A stretch of DNA of 19,958 nucleotides, taken from an uncultured delta proteobacterium (lineage in GTDB: Bacteria > RBG-13-61-14 > DRUE01). This document shows, one piece after another, positions 7,417-14,153 of this stretch (the first letter of the stretch is position 1; every line of letters begins with the position of its first letter). The stretch is taken from contig CAIYYW010000117.1 in NCBI GenBank assembly GCA_903930515.1, forward strand, positions 1 through 19,958. The letters are read 5' to 3'. The translations under genes and the position numbers were made by a program. Below the pieces are notes generated by a model. That model saw only the letters and a program-made list of their open reading frames with translations, was not told the DNA's origin and did not search any database.

Positions 7417-7471
7417 ATAAATTTTGTCTTCCCGGTGTTTTTTGCGTCTTTACGCCGGAAAAAATTTTACT

Positions 7472-8596
7472 TTATAACTTGGGCATAATCTCCGAGATCT
7501 TGGTTTCTTTTTTCAGCTTGGAGACCAAGGCGGGCAGTTTTTTCATCAGCCGTTTATGCCCGCTGAATTTACCCTTCTCCAGCGCGTATCCGAAAATAAT
7601 CGGGACCGCGATGGTGGTATCGGAATAGACCACCACGCTGCTGGCGAGACGCTCGGGTTTGATCTTTCCCCAACTGATGGCCTCCTCGGGGGTGGCTCCG
7701 CTCAATCCGCCCCAGTGGGGGGAATCAATGGTGATCTGGATGTCGTAATCGTGCCCGGACACATCAATCCCGCATTGGATCCTGAGCATGGGCTGGGTCT
7801 GGAGGTAGAAGTTTTTGGGAGAGCCCCCGCCCACGATCACCACCCCGTTCTTTTGGGCCCCGTTCACAATCGCGCTGGTTTCCACCACATCCTGGATCGG
7901 GTCCAGGTCAAACTCAAACCCCTTGATCCGGACCAGGGCCAGGTTCATCCCGATTTCGGAATCGCCCGGAGAGCTGGTATAGATCGGAACATCATACTTG
8001 GCGGCAGTCGCCACCATACTGTTCTCCGGCTTCACCCCGTCTTCCAATAAGGCCTTGCCCAAGGCGTAATGAAATTCCGCGGTGCTCATTTTCTTCCCGG
8101 CCAAATCCTTGAGCACTTCCAACAGCCATACATCCGACCGGATGTTGACCTCCTCGGCCAGGAAAATGTCGTAAATCCGGTCAATATTTTTCTTGTTCAG
8201 GGCGCAATCGTCCACCCGGAAATGTCCCTGATACATCGGCAGCTCCAGCGCATACGCGAGGTCGTGGAAGACATTGGCGCCGGTGGCGATGATCCAGTCA
8301 ATGCCGCCTTTCTCAATCATCTGCGAGATCAATCCGCCCATCCCGGTGGGGGTCATTGCCCCGGCCAGGGTCAGGCCGATGGTGGCCTTTTCCTTGAGCA
8401 TCGTCTCATAAATCCGGCAGGCGGTGGCGATCCGGCCGGCCTGGAACGAGCCGGAATCGGCATACACCCCGACCAGGTCGGAAAATTTGGACCCGGCCGG
8501 AATCTTCAGCGCCTTTATCCTCCGGGCATGAATCGGAGGGGCCTGAAAGCTTTTCGGAATCCGGACCTGTTTCCATGCTTTTCTCTTCGGACTCAT
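7472..8596 (-). CDS. Deoxyhypusine-synthase-like protein, probably a homospermidine synthase
   Basis: The 374-residue protein has the NAD-binding fold and motifs of the DHS family: TLAGAMTPTGMG (76-87), IIATGANVFHDL (102-113), GGGSPKNF (256-263) and SGATPEEAISWGKI (299-312). Lys311 matches the lysine that carries the aminobutyl intermediate in human DHS (Lys329). The acidic pair of eukaryotic DHS in the GGVEED motif is replaced by VFHD, as in bacterial DHS-like proteins. Bacteria lack eIF5A, so hypusine formation is not expected. The family parallel is transfer of an aminobutyl group from spermidine to putrescine, giving homospermidine. The divergent neighbour is an ornithine-decarboxylase-type enzyme that would supply putrescine. 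The start is supported by GGGAG six bases upstream of ATG 8596. The substrate remains inference. Confidence 0.85.
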   Translation of the reverse strand: MSPKRKAWKQVRIPKSFQAPPIHARRIKALKIPAGSKFSDLVGVYADSGSFQAGRIATACRIYETMLKEKATIGLTLAGAMTPTGMGGLISQMIEKGGIDWIIATGANVFHDLAYALELPMYQGHFRVDDCALNKKNIDRIYDIFLAEEVNIRSDVWLLEVLKDLAGKKMSTAEFHYALGKALLEDGVKPENSMVATAAKYDVPIYTSSPGDSEIGMNLALVRIKGFEFDLDPIQDVVETSAIVNGAQKNGVVIVGGGSPKNFYLQTQPMLRIQCGIDVSGHDYDIQITIDSPHWGGLSGATPEEAISWGKIKPERLASSVVVYSDTTIAVPIIFGYALEKGKFSGHKRLMKKLPALVSKLKKETKISEIMPKL

Positions 8597-8657
8597 TTTA
8601 TCTCCCTTCCAAATCGGCAGCGCCTTGCGGGGCGCAACCTGGAAAAATTCGGACTAA

Positions 8658-8686
8658 AAAATAGCATTTAAAAAAAGGGTTGTCAA
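8658..8686 (-). promoter_or_regulatory. Promoter of the DHS-like gene
   Basis: Read leftward, a perfect TTGACA (8686-8681), a 17-base spacer and TATTTT (8663-8658) lie about 60 bases before the ATG. Its -35 is only 25 bases from the -35 of the divergent decarboxylase promoter, so one regulator could act on both. Confidence 0.65.
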
Positions 8687-8711
8687 ATTTCGCGCGGGAT
8701 CGGCTCCGAGC

Positions 8712-8740
8712 TTGCAAAGCGCGAAGAGACAGGGTATATA
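8712..8740 (+). promoter_or_regulatory. Promoter of the ODC-like gene
   Basis: TTGCAA (8712-8717), a 17-base spacer and TATATA (8735-8740) lie about 40 bases before the ATG at 8779. The arrangement is back-to-back with the DHS-like promoter. Confidence 0.6.
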
Positions 8741-8778
8741 AAATCTGTTTTCAAATAAGGCGGCGAAGGAGAGAAAAG

Positions 8779-9921
8779 ATGTTGACCATAGAGCAGATGA
8801 AAAAGTCCTTGGAGGTTGACAAGCTGGAGACCCCGTGCCTGGTGTTGGACAAGCGGATCATCAAGCGCAAATACCAGGAGATCAAGAACAGCATTGCGGG
8901 GGTCAAGGTTTTTTACGCGGTCAAGGCCAATCCCGATATTGAGGTGTGCCGGTTCCTGAATGAGCTGGGATCCGGGTTTGAAGTGGCCTCGGTCAACGAG
9001 CTGAGGTTAGTCCTGGGCATCGGCGCCAGCGCGAAGAATGTGATCATCAGCAACATTTTAAAGCCGGTGGAATTTATCCGGGAGGCGCACCGGTCCGGGG
9101 TGGAATATTTCGCCTTTGACAGCGAGATGGAGGTTGACAAACTTTCGGAGCACGCCCCGGGGAGCAAGGTTTATCTCCGGATCGTGGTGGATAATACCGG
9201 GAGCGAGTGGCCGCTCTCGCGCAAGTTCGGGGCCGATCCCTCCATGGCGCTGGACCTGCTCCGCTACGCGCGTTCCTCGCGGGTCATCCCCTACGGGATC
9301 ACCTTCCATGTCGGGTCCCAGTGCATGAACCCGCTTAACTGGAGCAACGCCCTGATCACGGCCGCGGGAATTTTCCATCTGGCCAAAAAGAACGGGATTG
9401 ACTTGAAGCTGATCAACCTGGGCGGGGGAATCCCGGTCAAGCATTTGAAGAAGACCCCGAAGATTTCCGAGATCAAATACCAGATTGAAAAAAACCTGCG
9501 CGACGCTTTTTCCGATCATCCCGGTCTGGAGCTGATGATTGAGCCGGGGAGGGCAATGGTGGGGGACGCCGGGAATATCATCACCAAGGTGATCCTCAAG
9601 GCCGAGCGCGGCGCCGAGACCTGGCTCTATCTGGATGTCGGGGTGTTCAACGGCCTGATGGAAACCATAGAGGGGTTCACCTACGAACTGGTGAGCGAGA
9701 AGGAGATGTCCGGGTTCGTGGATAAAATGGAAATGATCCCATACACCGTTGCCGGACCGTCCTGCGACAGCGTGGACACAATGTTTGAGGGATATAAGCT
9801 GCCCAAGGACTTGACCCTCGGCGACCGCATCTACATCATCAACGCCGGCGCCTACACCCTTTCTTACGCCTCCCATTTCAACGGCCTGGAGCCGCCCCGG
9901 GTGTATTTTATTGAGAAGTGA
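8779..9921 (+). CDS. Ornithine/lysine/diaminopimelate-type decarboxylase of the alanine-racemase fold, likely ornithine decarboxylase
   Basis: This 380-residue enzyme belongs to fold-type III PLP decarboxylases. Lys49 in FYAVKAN forms the internal aldimine; HVGSQ (177-181), LGGGIP (214-219) and EPGR (255-258) bind PLP; GPSCDSVD (326-333) carries the Cys329-Asp330 pair that comes from the partner subunit of the dimer; AGAYT (356-360) is the C-terminal phosphate-side motif. The length fits the short eukaryotic-like ODC/LDC branch and not the longer arginine decarboxylase or DapA-linked forms. Ornithine as substrate, giving putrescine, is inferred from the divergent DHS-like gene; lysine or both are possible. 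The start is ATG 8779, with AAGGAG seven bases upstream. A longer frame begins at 8680 but its extra 33 residues are Arg-rich and overlap the promoter. Confidence 0.9.
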   Translation: MLTIEQMKKSLEVDKLETPCLVLDKRIIKRKYQEIKNSIAGVKVFYAVKANPDIEVCRFLNELGSGFEVASVNELRLVLGIGASAKNVIISNILKPVEFIREAHRSGVEYFAFDSEMEVDKLSEHAPGSKVYLRIVVDNTGSEWPLSRKFGADPSMALDLLRYARSSRVIPYGITFHVGSQCMNPLNWSNALITAAGIFHLAKKNGIDLKLINLGGGIPVKHLKKTPKISEIKYQIEKNLRDAFSDHPGLELMIEPGRAMVGDAGNIITKVILKAERGAETWLYLDVGVFNGLMETIEGFTYELVSEKEMSGFVDKMEMIPYTVAGPSCDSVDTMFEGYKLPKDLTLGDRIYIINAGAYTLSYASHFNGLEPPRVYFIEK

Positions 9922-9944
9922 TTCGGGCTTTCATTTTTGCTTAA

Positions 9945-10613
9945 TCAATTTCCCTTTTCAGAAAGCATCGCCAAATTTCTCGGCAGGCAAAAGGTCTGAT
10001 AGGGGCGGAGCTTGGAAAATTGCACGCCCGGGATATCTCCCGCAACAGGGCGCCATTGGGCCAGCCTCCAGAACCGGTCAATGTCCATGGTCTCAATATA
10101 ACCGAACGGGTTGGCGATGGTGAACTGCTTTTTCGCCGGGTCAATCCCGATGATGACGCAGAAATGCCCGACCGGGGTTCCCGGCTTGAAAAAGTTTTCC
10201 GTGAGGAAAGTCGCGATCACCGGATAGCCCTGGCGCAGGGAGTCGGCCACCGCCTGGTCGGTCGCGGCCTTGCCTTTGATTATTTTCGCTTGCAGGCCGG
10301 TCCCGGTCTGGTCCAGGTATTGGTTTAATCCCCGGGCCATCATCCCGTTGGAGGTTCCGACCAGACGATTGGTTTTCATCGCCTGGGCCAGATCTTTTTC
10401 CGGCATCGGATGACCGAGGAACTCCAGGACCATCCGGGCCGCGGCCGGTCCGCAGGTGTAGGGGGTCTCCTGTTGATGGACCGGGAAATTCGCGAGCAAG
10501 ATCGGGCCTTTTGGCTGAGCGGCCGCTTGATTCAAAGCCGATGATGAAGAGCCGACCAGAAGAAAAGCGCAGATCAGAATCCCCAAAAACCGCCGGAATA
10601 ATTTTCTTCCCAT
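9945..10613 (-). CDS. Exported C39-family cysteine peptidase-like protein
   Basis: The 222-residue protein has an N-terminal signal peptide (1-33, hydrophobic FLGILICAFLLVG, cleavage near AAAQ). The papain-like C39 fold follows: Gln48, Cys54 in the QQETPYTCGPAAA motif, His150 in GHFCVIIGI and Asn168 in IANPFGY. These match the oxyanion Gln, catalytic Cys, His and Asn/Asp of the family. Classical C39 enzymes cut double-glycine leaders while fused to ABC transporters; this one is free-standing and exported with no transporter nearby, so it more likely acts on envelope or external peptides. ATG 10613 has GGGAGGA upstream. A 37-codon membrane-peptide ORF lies 19 bases before it and may form an operon with it. 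It converges on the ODC-like gene with only 23 bases between. Confidence 0.82.
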   Translation of the reverse strand: MGRKLFRRFLGILICAFLLVGSSSSALNQAAAQPKGPILLANFPVHQQETPYTCGPAAARMVLEFLGHPMPEKDLAQAMKTNRLVGTSNGMMARGLNQYLDQTGTGLQAKIIKGKAATDQAVADSLRQGYPVIATFLTENFFKPGTPVGHFCVIIGIDPAKKQFTIANPFGYIETMDIDRFWRLAQWRPVAGDIPGVQFSKLRPYQTFCLPRNLAMLSEKGN

Positions 10614-10632
10614 CGTGTCCTCCCGGAAAAGC

Positions 10633-10746
10633 TTAATCAGGTTTTTCCTTCTTCCGCTCCAGATGCGCAGCCGGGATCATTCCCGGAACCAACCCAAGGA
10701 TCAATGCCGAAAAGATCAGCGCAAATATTTTGTCTTTCCTCCGCAC
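10633..10746 (-). CDS. Possible 37-residue single-span membrane protein
   Basis: A GTG-started frame encodes a basic N-terminus (MRRKDK), a hydrophobic segment (IFALIFSALILGLVPGMIP, about 7-25) and a charged tail (HLERKKEKPD). This charge pattern is that of a small inner-membrane protein or signal-like peptide and not of random sequence. It ends 19 bases before the C39 gene on the same strand. A possible promoter (TTGATC, 18 bases, TAGACT, about 10783-10754) would start transcription at about the GTG, so the message would be leaderless; there is no Shine-Dalgarno. An upstream in-frame TTG is also possible. Family unknown. Confidence 0.45.
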   Translation of the reverse strand: MRRKDKIFALIFSALILGLVPGMIPAAHLERKKEKPD

Positions 10747-10804
10747 CAAAACAGTCTAGCACAGCGGATATTTCAGGATCAACCATTCGGCAAACCCCGG
10801 GGAT

Positions 10805-10833
10805 TTGACCGGGTTCATGGAATCGGCTATCTT
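10805..10833 (+). promoter_or_regulatory. Promoter of the regulator/glycyl radical enzyme operon
   Basis: TTGACC (10805-10810), a 17-base spacer and TATCTT (10828-10833) precede the regulator ATG by about 65 bases. It appears to be the only promoter for the following five tightly packed genes. Confidence 0.6.
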
Positions 10834-10837
10834 AGAA

Positions 10838-10850
10838 GTGGTCATACCAC
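10838..10850 (+). promoter_or_regulatory. FadR/GntR-type operator on the operon start site
   Basis: GTGGT-CAT-ACCAC is a perfect 13-base inverted repeat matching the TGGTnnnACCA core known for FadR, PdhR and other FCD-subfamily GntR regulators. It covers the predicted transcription start just after the -10 box, so the regulator encoded next probably represses its own operon until an effector binds. Confidence 0.65.
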
Positions 10851-10896
10851 CAGACCAAAAATTAAAAATGCGGGCGGGGGATGACCGGGGGAAAAA

Positions 10897-11658
10897 ATGA
10901 GCTCAGGCGGAAAATTCAAGCCGGTGAAGCGGGAAGGTCTATCCGACCAGGTATATCAGGCCCTGCGCCGGCGGATCATCCAGGGAAAGATTAGGGCCGG
11001 GGAAAAATTGCCGGCCGAGCGGGAGCTGGCGCTGAGCTTCCAGGTCAACCGCGGCGCCATCCGCGAGGCCCTGAGCCGTCTGGAGGAGAACCGCCTGCTC
11101 AGCATCAAGCAAGGCTCCGGCGCCCTGGTCCTGGACTGGACCCAAAGCTTCCGTCTGGATTTTCTCGCCGACCTGCTCTGGGTAAACGGCAAGATCAATT
11201 TCCAGGCCTTCCGATCCGTGCTTGAGCTCCGCGAAATCCTGGGGCCCGAACTGGCCGGGTACGCGGCCAGGCGCGCGGGCAAGCGCGAAGTGAATCAGCT
11301 TCTGAAAATCGCTCAGGAATTGAAACAGGCCCGGGAGCAGCCGGAAAAATTCCAGCAACTTGAGTATCGCTTCAATCAAACTTTGGCAAGCGCGAGCGGT
11401 AATTTGGCGTTCCAGTTTCTGGTCAATTCCATCGGGAGCATCTATCTGAAAAACGCCCCGATCTTCCGGCTCGGAATCGCCCCGCTCTTGGATTCGGCCG
11501 GCAAATACCTGGAGGTCGCAAGGGCGGTCCAGGCCGGCAATGAAAAGAAATCAAGAAGACTGATCCGGGAACTGTTTAAAGAGTCCGGACGGGCGTTCTA
11601 TAAGTTGATTGAGAATGGGCGGAATCAAGCGCGCAAAGGAAACCGGACCGGTGGTTAA
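10897..11658 (+). CDS. GntR family transcriptional regulator, FadR (FCD) subfamily
   Basis: The 253-residue protein starts with a winged helix-turn-helix (about 14-80: LSDQVYQALRRRIIQG, then KLPAERELALSF and REALSRLEENRLL). An all-helical FCD effector domain (about 100-235) follows. In FCD proteins that bind a metal, an Asp and three His residues coordinate it and the motif usually reads DxxFH; here it reads EYRFNQTLASASGN, with His replaced by Asn, and few His are present. The ligand is therefore probably held without the metal, as in acyl-CoA-binding FadR. It is the first gene of the glycyl radical operon and has a matching palindrome at its own promoter. Autorepression relieved by the pathway substrate or product is the simplest reading. 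Start ATG 10897 follows a GGGGG run at five bases. Confidence 0.88.
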   Translation: MSSGGKFKPVKREGLSDQVYQALRRRIIQGKIRAGEKLPAERELALSFQVNRGAIREALSRLEENRLLSIKQGSGALVLDWTQSFRLDFLADLLWVNGKINFQAFRSVLELREILGPELAGYAARRAGKREVNQLLKIAQELKQAREQPEKFQQLEYRFNQTLASASGNLAFQFLVNSIGSIYLKNAPIFRLGIAPLLDSAGKYLEVARAVQAGNEKKSRRLIRELFKESGRAFYKLIENGRNQARKGNRTGG

Positions 11659-11702
11659 GTAATCTGCAAAGCCCTGACCTTTAAGTGCAAGGAGGATTGC
11701 AA

Positions 11703-14141
11703 ATGTCGGAAAATGTGCGGCTGCGGGATCCCGGCCGGGGTCTGGTGGAAGAGGTCTATGCTTTAAAGCTGGAGGGATTTCCGCGGGCGCAAAGGCTTCG
11801 GGAAGCGATTATGCAGGAGACACCGGCGGTGGGATTGGAGCGGTCGAGCCTGCTCACGGACTATTTTGAAAAGAACGGTTTTGATCTGGAGCATCCGCTT
11901 CTGCGCCAGGCCGACTCGCTCAAGTATGTGCTCGCGCATCTGACCCCGGCGATATTTCCGGAGGAGTTGATCGTGGGCGGCTGCACGGAGCACCGGCTGG
12001 GATGCGTGATGTTCCCGGAGTTCCAGGCGTCGCTGATCTGGCCGGAATTGATCCAGCTCCCGAGGCGGAAGCGCTGGCCGGTGAACATTTCCGAGCAGGC
12101 GATTGCGGAATACAGCTTCCGGATCTTTCCGTATTTCAAGGACAAGAACATCCACGAGTGGACCAAGAGACGCTTTGGGCGCCGCGAGAGCATCAGGCTG
12201 ATGGAGCGGATGGTGTTTTACCTGATCGCGCTCCCGAACGGGGTGTCTCATTTGATCCCGAACTATCCGATCGCGGTTCGGCTGGGCTTCAACCGGATCA
12301 TGGAAATGGCGGGTGAAAAGAAAAAGGCGGTCACCGGGAAGGGCAAGGACGCGGATGCGCCGCGGGAATTTTACCGGGCGGTTGAGACGGTTTCGGAAGG
12401 GGTGATCAAGTTCGCGATCAACCATTCGCTCAAGTGCCTGAAGCTGGCGGAAAAGGAGCCGAACCCGGAGCGGAAGCGGGAGCTGGTGGGGATTTCCAAA
12501 ATTTTGGGCCGGGTCCCGGCCGAGCCGGCTCGGACCTTTTGGGAAGCTTTGCAAAGCCTCTGGATAACGCACTTGGCGGTTTTGCAGGAGAACTCCGATT
12601 TGGCCGTGAGCTTCGGGAGGATGGACCAGTTGCTGCTCCCCTATTTTGAGCGGGATCTGGCCGAGGGAAGGGTTGATCTGAGCAAGGCGATGGAGCTTCT
12701 GATGTGCCTCTACATCAAGACCAACGACCACACCCCTTTGGTCCCGGCAATGGGAGAGGCGCTCTTCAGCGGGAGCGCCACCAACCAGTCCATCACCCTG
12801 AGCGGGGTTGATCCGGATGGGAAGGACTGCACCAATCTCCTGAGCTATATGATGGTCAAGGCGCTGGATTTGCTCCGGCTCCGGGAGCCGAATGTGGACG
12901 CGAGATTCCATAGAGCCTCTCCGGAACTATGGTATGAGAAGGTTTTGGAATCGGTCCGGTCCACCGGGGCCGCGCCCGCGCTTTACAATGACGATGCGAT
13001 CGTGCCGGCGCTGGTGAGCAAGGGCTTGAAGGTGGAAGACGCTCGGGATTACGGCGTGATCGGCTGCGTTGAAACCCAGGTCCAGGGCAAGTCCTATCCG
13101 ATGACCGGGGCCATCCTGCTCAATATCGCGGCGATCCTGGAACTGTCGCTCAACAACGGCATCCATCCCTTTTCCGGACTTCCGGTCGGACCGGAGACCG
13201 GGTATTTGCGCGACTTTCAAAATTTTGATCAGGTCTGGGGCGCGTTCCAAACCCAGTTGCAGGCGATGGCGGACCAGTCGGTTGACGCGGAGACCGCCTA
13301 CGACCAGGCGCATCAGGAGCTGCATCCGATCCCGCTGCTCAGCGCGCTGATTGAGGGGCCGATGGAAAAGGGGAAGGATTTGACCGAGGGCGGCGCGCTA
13401 TATAATTCCAGCGGGGTCTGGGTGGTCGGGCTTGCGGATGTAACGGATTCGCTCGCCAGCCTCAAGAAGCTGGTGTTTGAGGAAAAACGGGTGAGCGCGA
13501 AAGGGATGGAGGACGCGCTTAAAGCGGATTTCAAGGGGTTTGAAAAAATCCAGGCGCTGTGTTTAAGCCGCGCCCCCAAATACGGGAACGATGACCCGGA
13601 GGCCGACGATCTTGCGGTAAAGGTTGTGGACGCGATTGACCGGGCGTATGGGAAACACCTGAACTACCGGGGCGGTCCGTACCAGGCCGGTTTTTGGACC
13701 ATGACCATGCATACCGGATACGGAAGAGCCACCAGCGCCTTCCCGAGCGGAAGAAAATCCGGGGCCTCGCTCGCGAGCGGAGCCACGCCGGTGAGCGGGG
13801 CAAGCCGCAAAGGCCCGAGCGCCGCGCTCTCCTCCACGGCCAAGCTCCCGGCCTGCGGGTTGGCCAACAGCATCGCCAACAACCACAAGATTCCAGCCGG
13901 CCTGTTGCAGGAGCCGGGAAAGATCAAGGTCCTGCAGCAACTGGTCAGGGGCTTTTTCCAAAAAGGCGGGCTCCAGGTACAATTCGTGATCGCGGACAAG
14001 AAGATGTTGGTGGACGCGATCAATAATCCGGAGCTGGCCAAGGACCTGCTGGTCCGGGTGAGCGGATACACCGCTTATTTCGGGGACCTGAACCGGGCGA
14101 TGCAGGAGGAGATCGTTAACCGGACCGAGGATATAATTTAA
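11703..14141 (+). CDS. Glycyl radical enzyme of the dehydratase/lyase type, substrate unknown
   Basis: The 812-residue protein is a full-length PFL-fold enzyme. The C-terminal RVSGYTAYF motif holds the glycyl radical at Gly788, 24 residues from the end. The thiyl Cys455 lies in IGCVETQVQGK with Glu457 two residues on, the Cys-x-Glu arrangement of glycyl radical dehydratases, lyases and decarboxylases; pyruvate formate-lyase has Cys-Cys. Other family landmarks are ELIVGG (near 87), GRMDQ, KYGNDDPEADD and the P-SGRKSG loop. The GCVET, LELSLNNG and KYGNDD stretches recall hydroxyproline dehydratase from memory, but the pocket region differs, so the reaction is not assigned. Start ATG 11703 has AAGGAGG seven bases upstream. 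There is no N-terminal microcompartment-targeting extension and no shell genes. Its activase is encoded four genes on. Confidence 0.93.
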   Translation: MSENVRLRDPGRGLVEEVYALKLEGFPRAQRLREAIMQETPAVGLERSSLLTDYFEKNGFDLEHPLLRQADSLKYVLAHLTPAIFPEELIVGGCTEHRLGCVMFPEFQASLIWPELIQLPRRKRWPVNISEQAIAEYSFRIFPYFKDKNIHEWTKRRFGRRESIRLMERMVFYLIALPNGVSHLIPNYPIAVRLGFNRIMEMAGEKKKAVTGKGKDADAPREFYRAVETVSEGVIKFAINHSLKCLKLAEKEPNPERKRELVGISKILGRVPAEPARTFWEALQSLWITHLAVLQENSDLAVSFGRMDQLLLPYFERDLAEGRVDLSKAMELLMCLYIKTNDHTPLVPAMGEALFSGSATNQSITLSGVDPDGKDCTNLLSYMMVKALDLLRLREPNVDARFHRASPELWYEKVLESVRSTGAAPALYNDDAIVPALVSKGLKVEDARDYGVIGCVETQVQGKSYPMTGAILLNIAAILELSLNNGIHPFSGLPVGPETGYLRDFQNFDQVWGAFQTQLQAMADQSVDAETAYDQAHQELHPIPLLSALIEGPMEKGKDLTEGGALYNSSGVWVVGLADVTDSLASLKKLVFEEKRVSAKGMEDALKADFKGFEKIQALCLSRAPKYGNDDPEADDLAVKVVDAIDRAYGKHLNYRGGPYQAGFWTMTMHTGYGRATSAFPSGRKSGASLASGATPVSGASRKGPSAALSSTAKLPACGLANSIANNHKIPAGLLQEPGKIKVLQQLVRGFFQKGGLQVQFVIADKKMLVDAINNPELAKDLLVRVSGYTAYFGDLNRAMQEEIVNRTEDII

Positions 14142-14153
14142 ATGGAGACGGGA

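Noticed and set aside
8680-8778. N-terminal extension of the ODC-like protein
   Set aside because: The extra 33 residues are Arg-rich, overlap the promoter, and a good ribosome site marks ATG 8779.
11763-12911. Leftward frame of 382 codons inside the glycyl radical enzyme gene
   Set aside because: Antisense to a conserved enzyme with intact motifs; no ribosome site or motif of its own.
11703-14141. Pyruvate formate-lyase (pflB)
   Set aside because: The active site is Cys-x-Glu and not the adjacent Cys-Cys pair, and the activase has two extra ferredoxin-like clusters.
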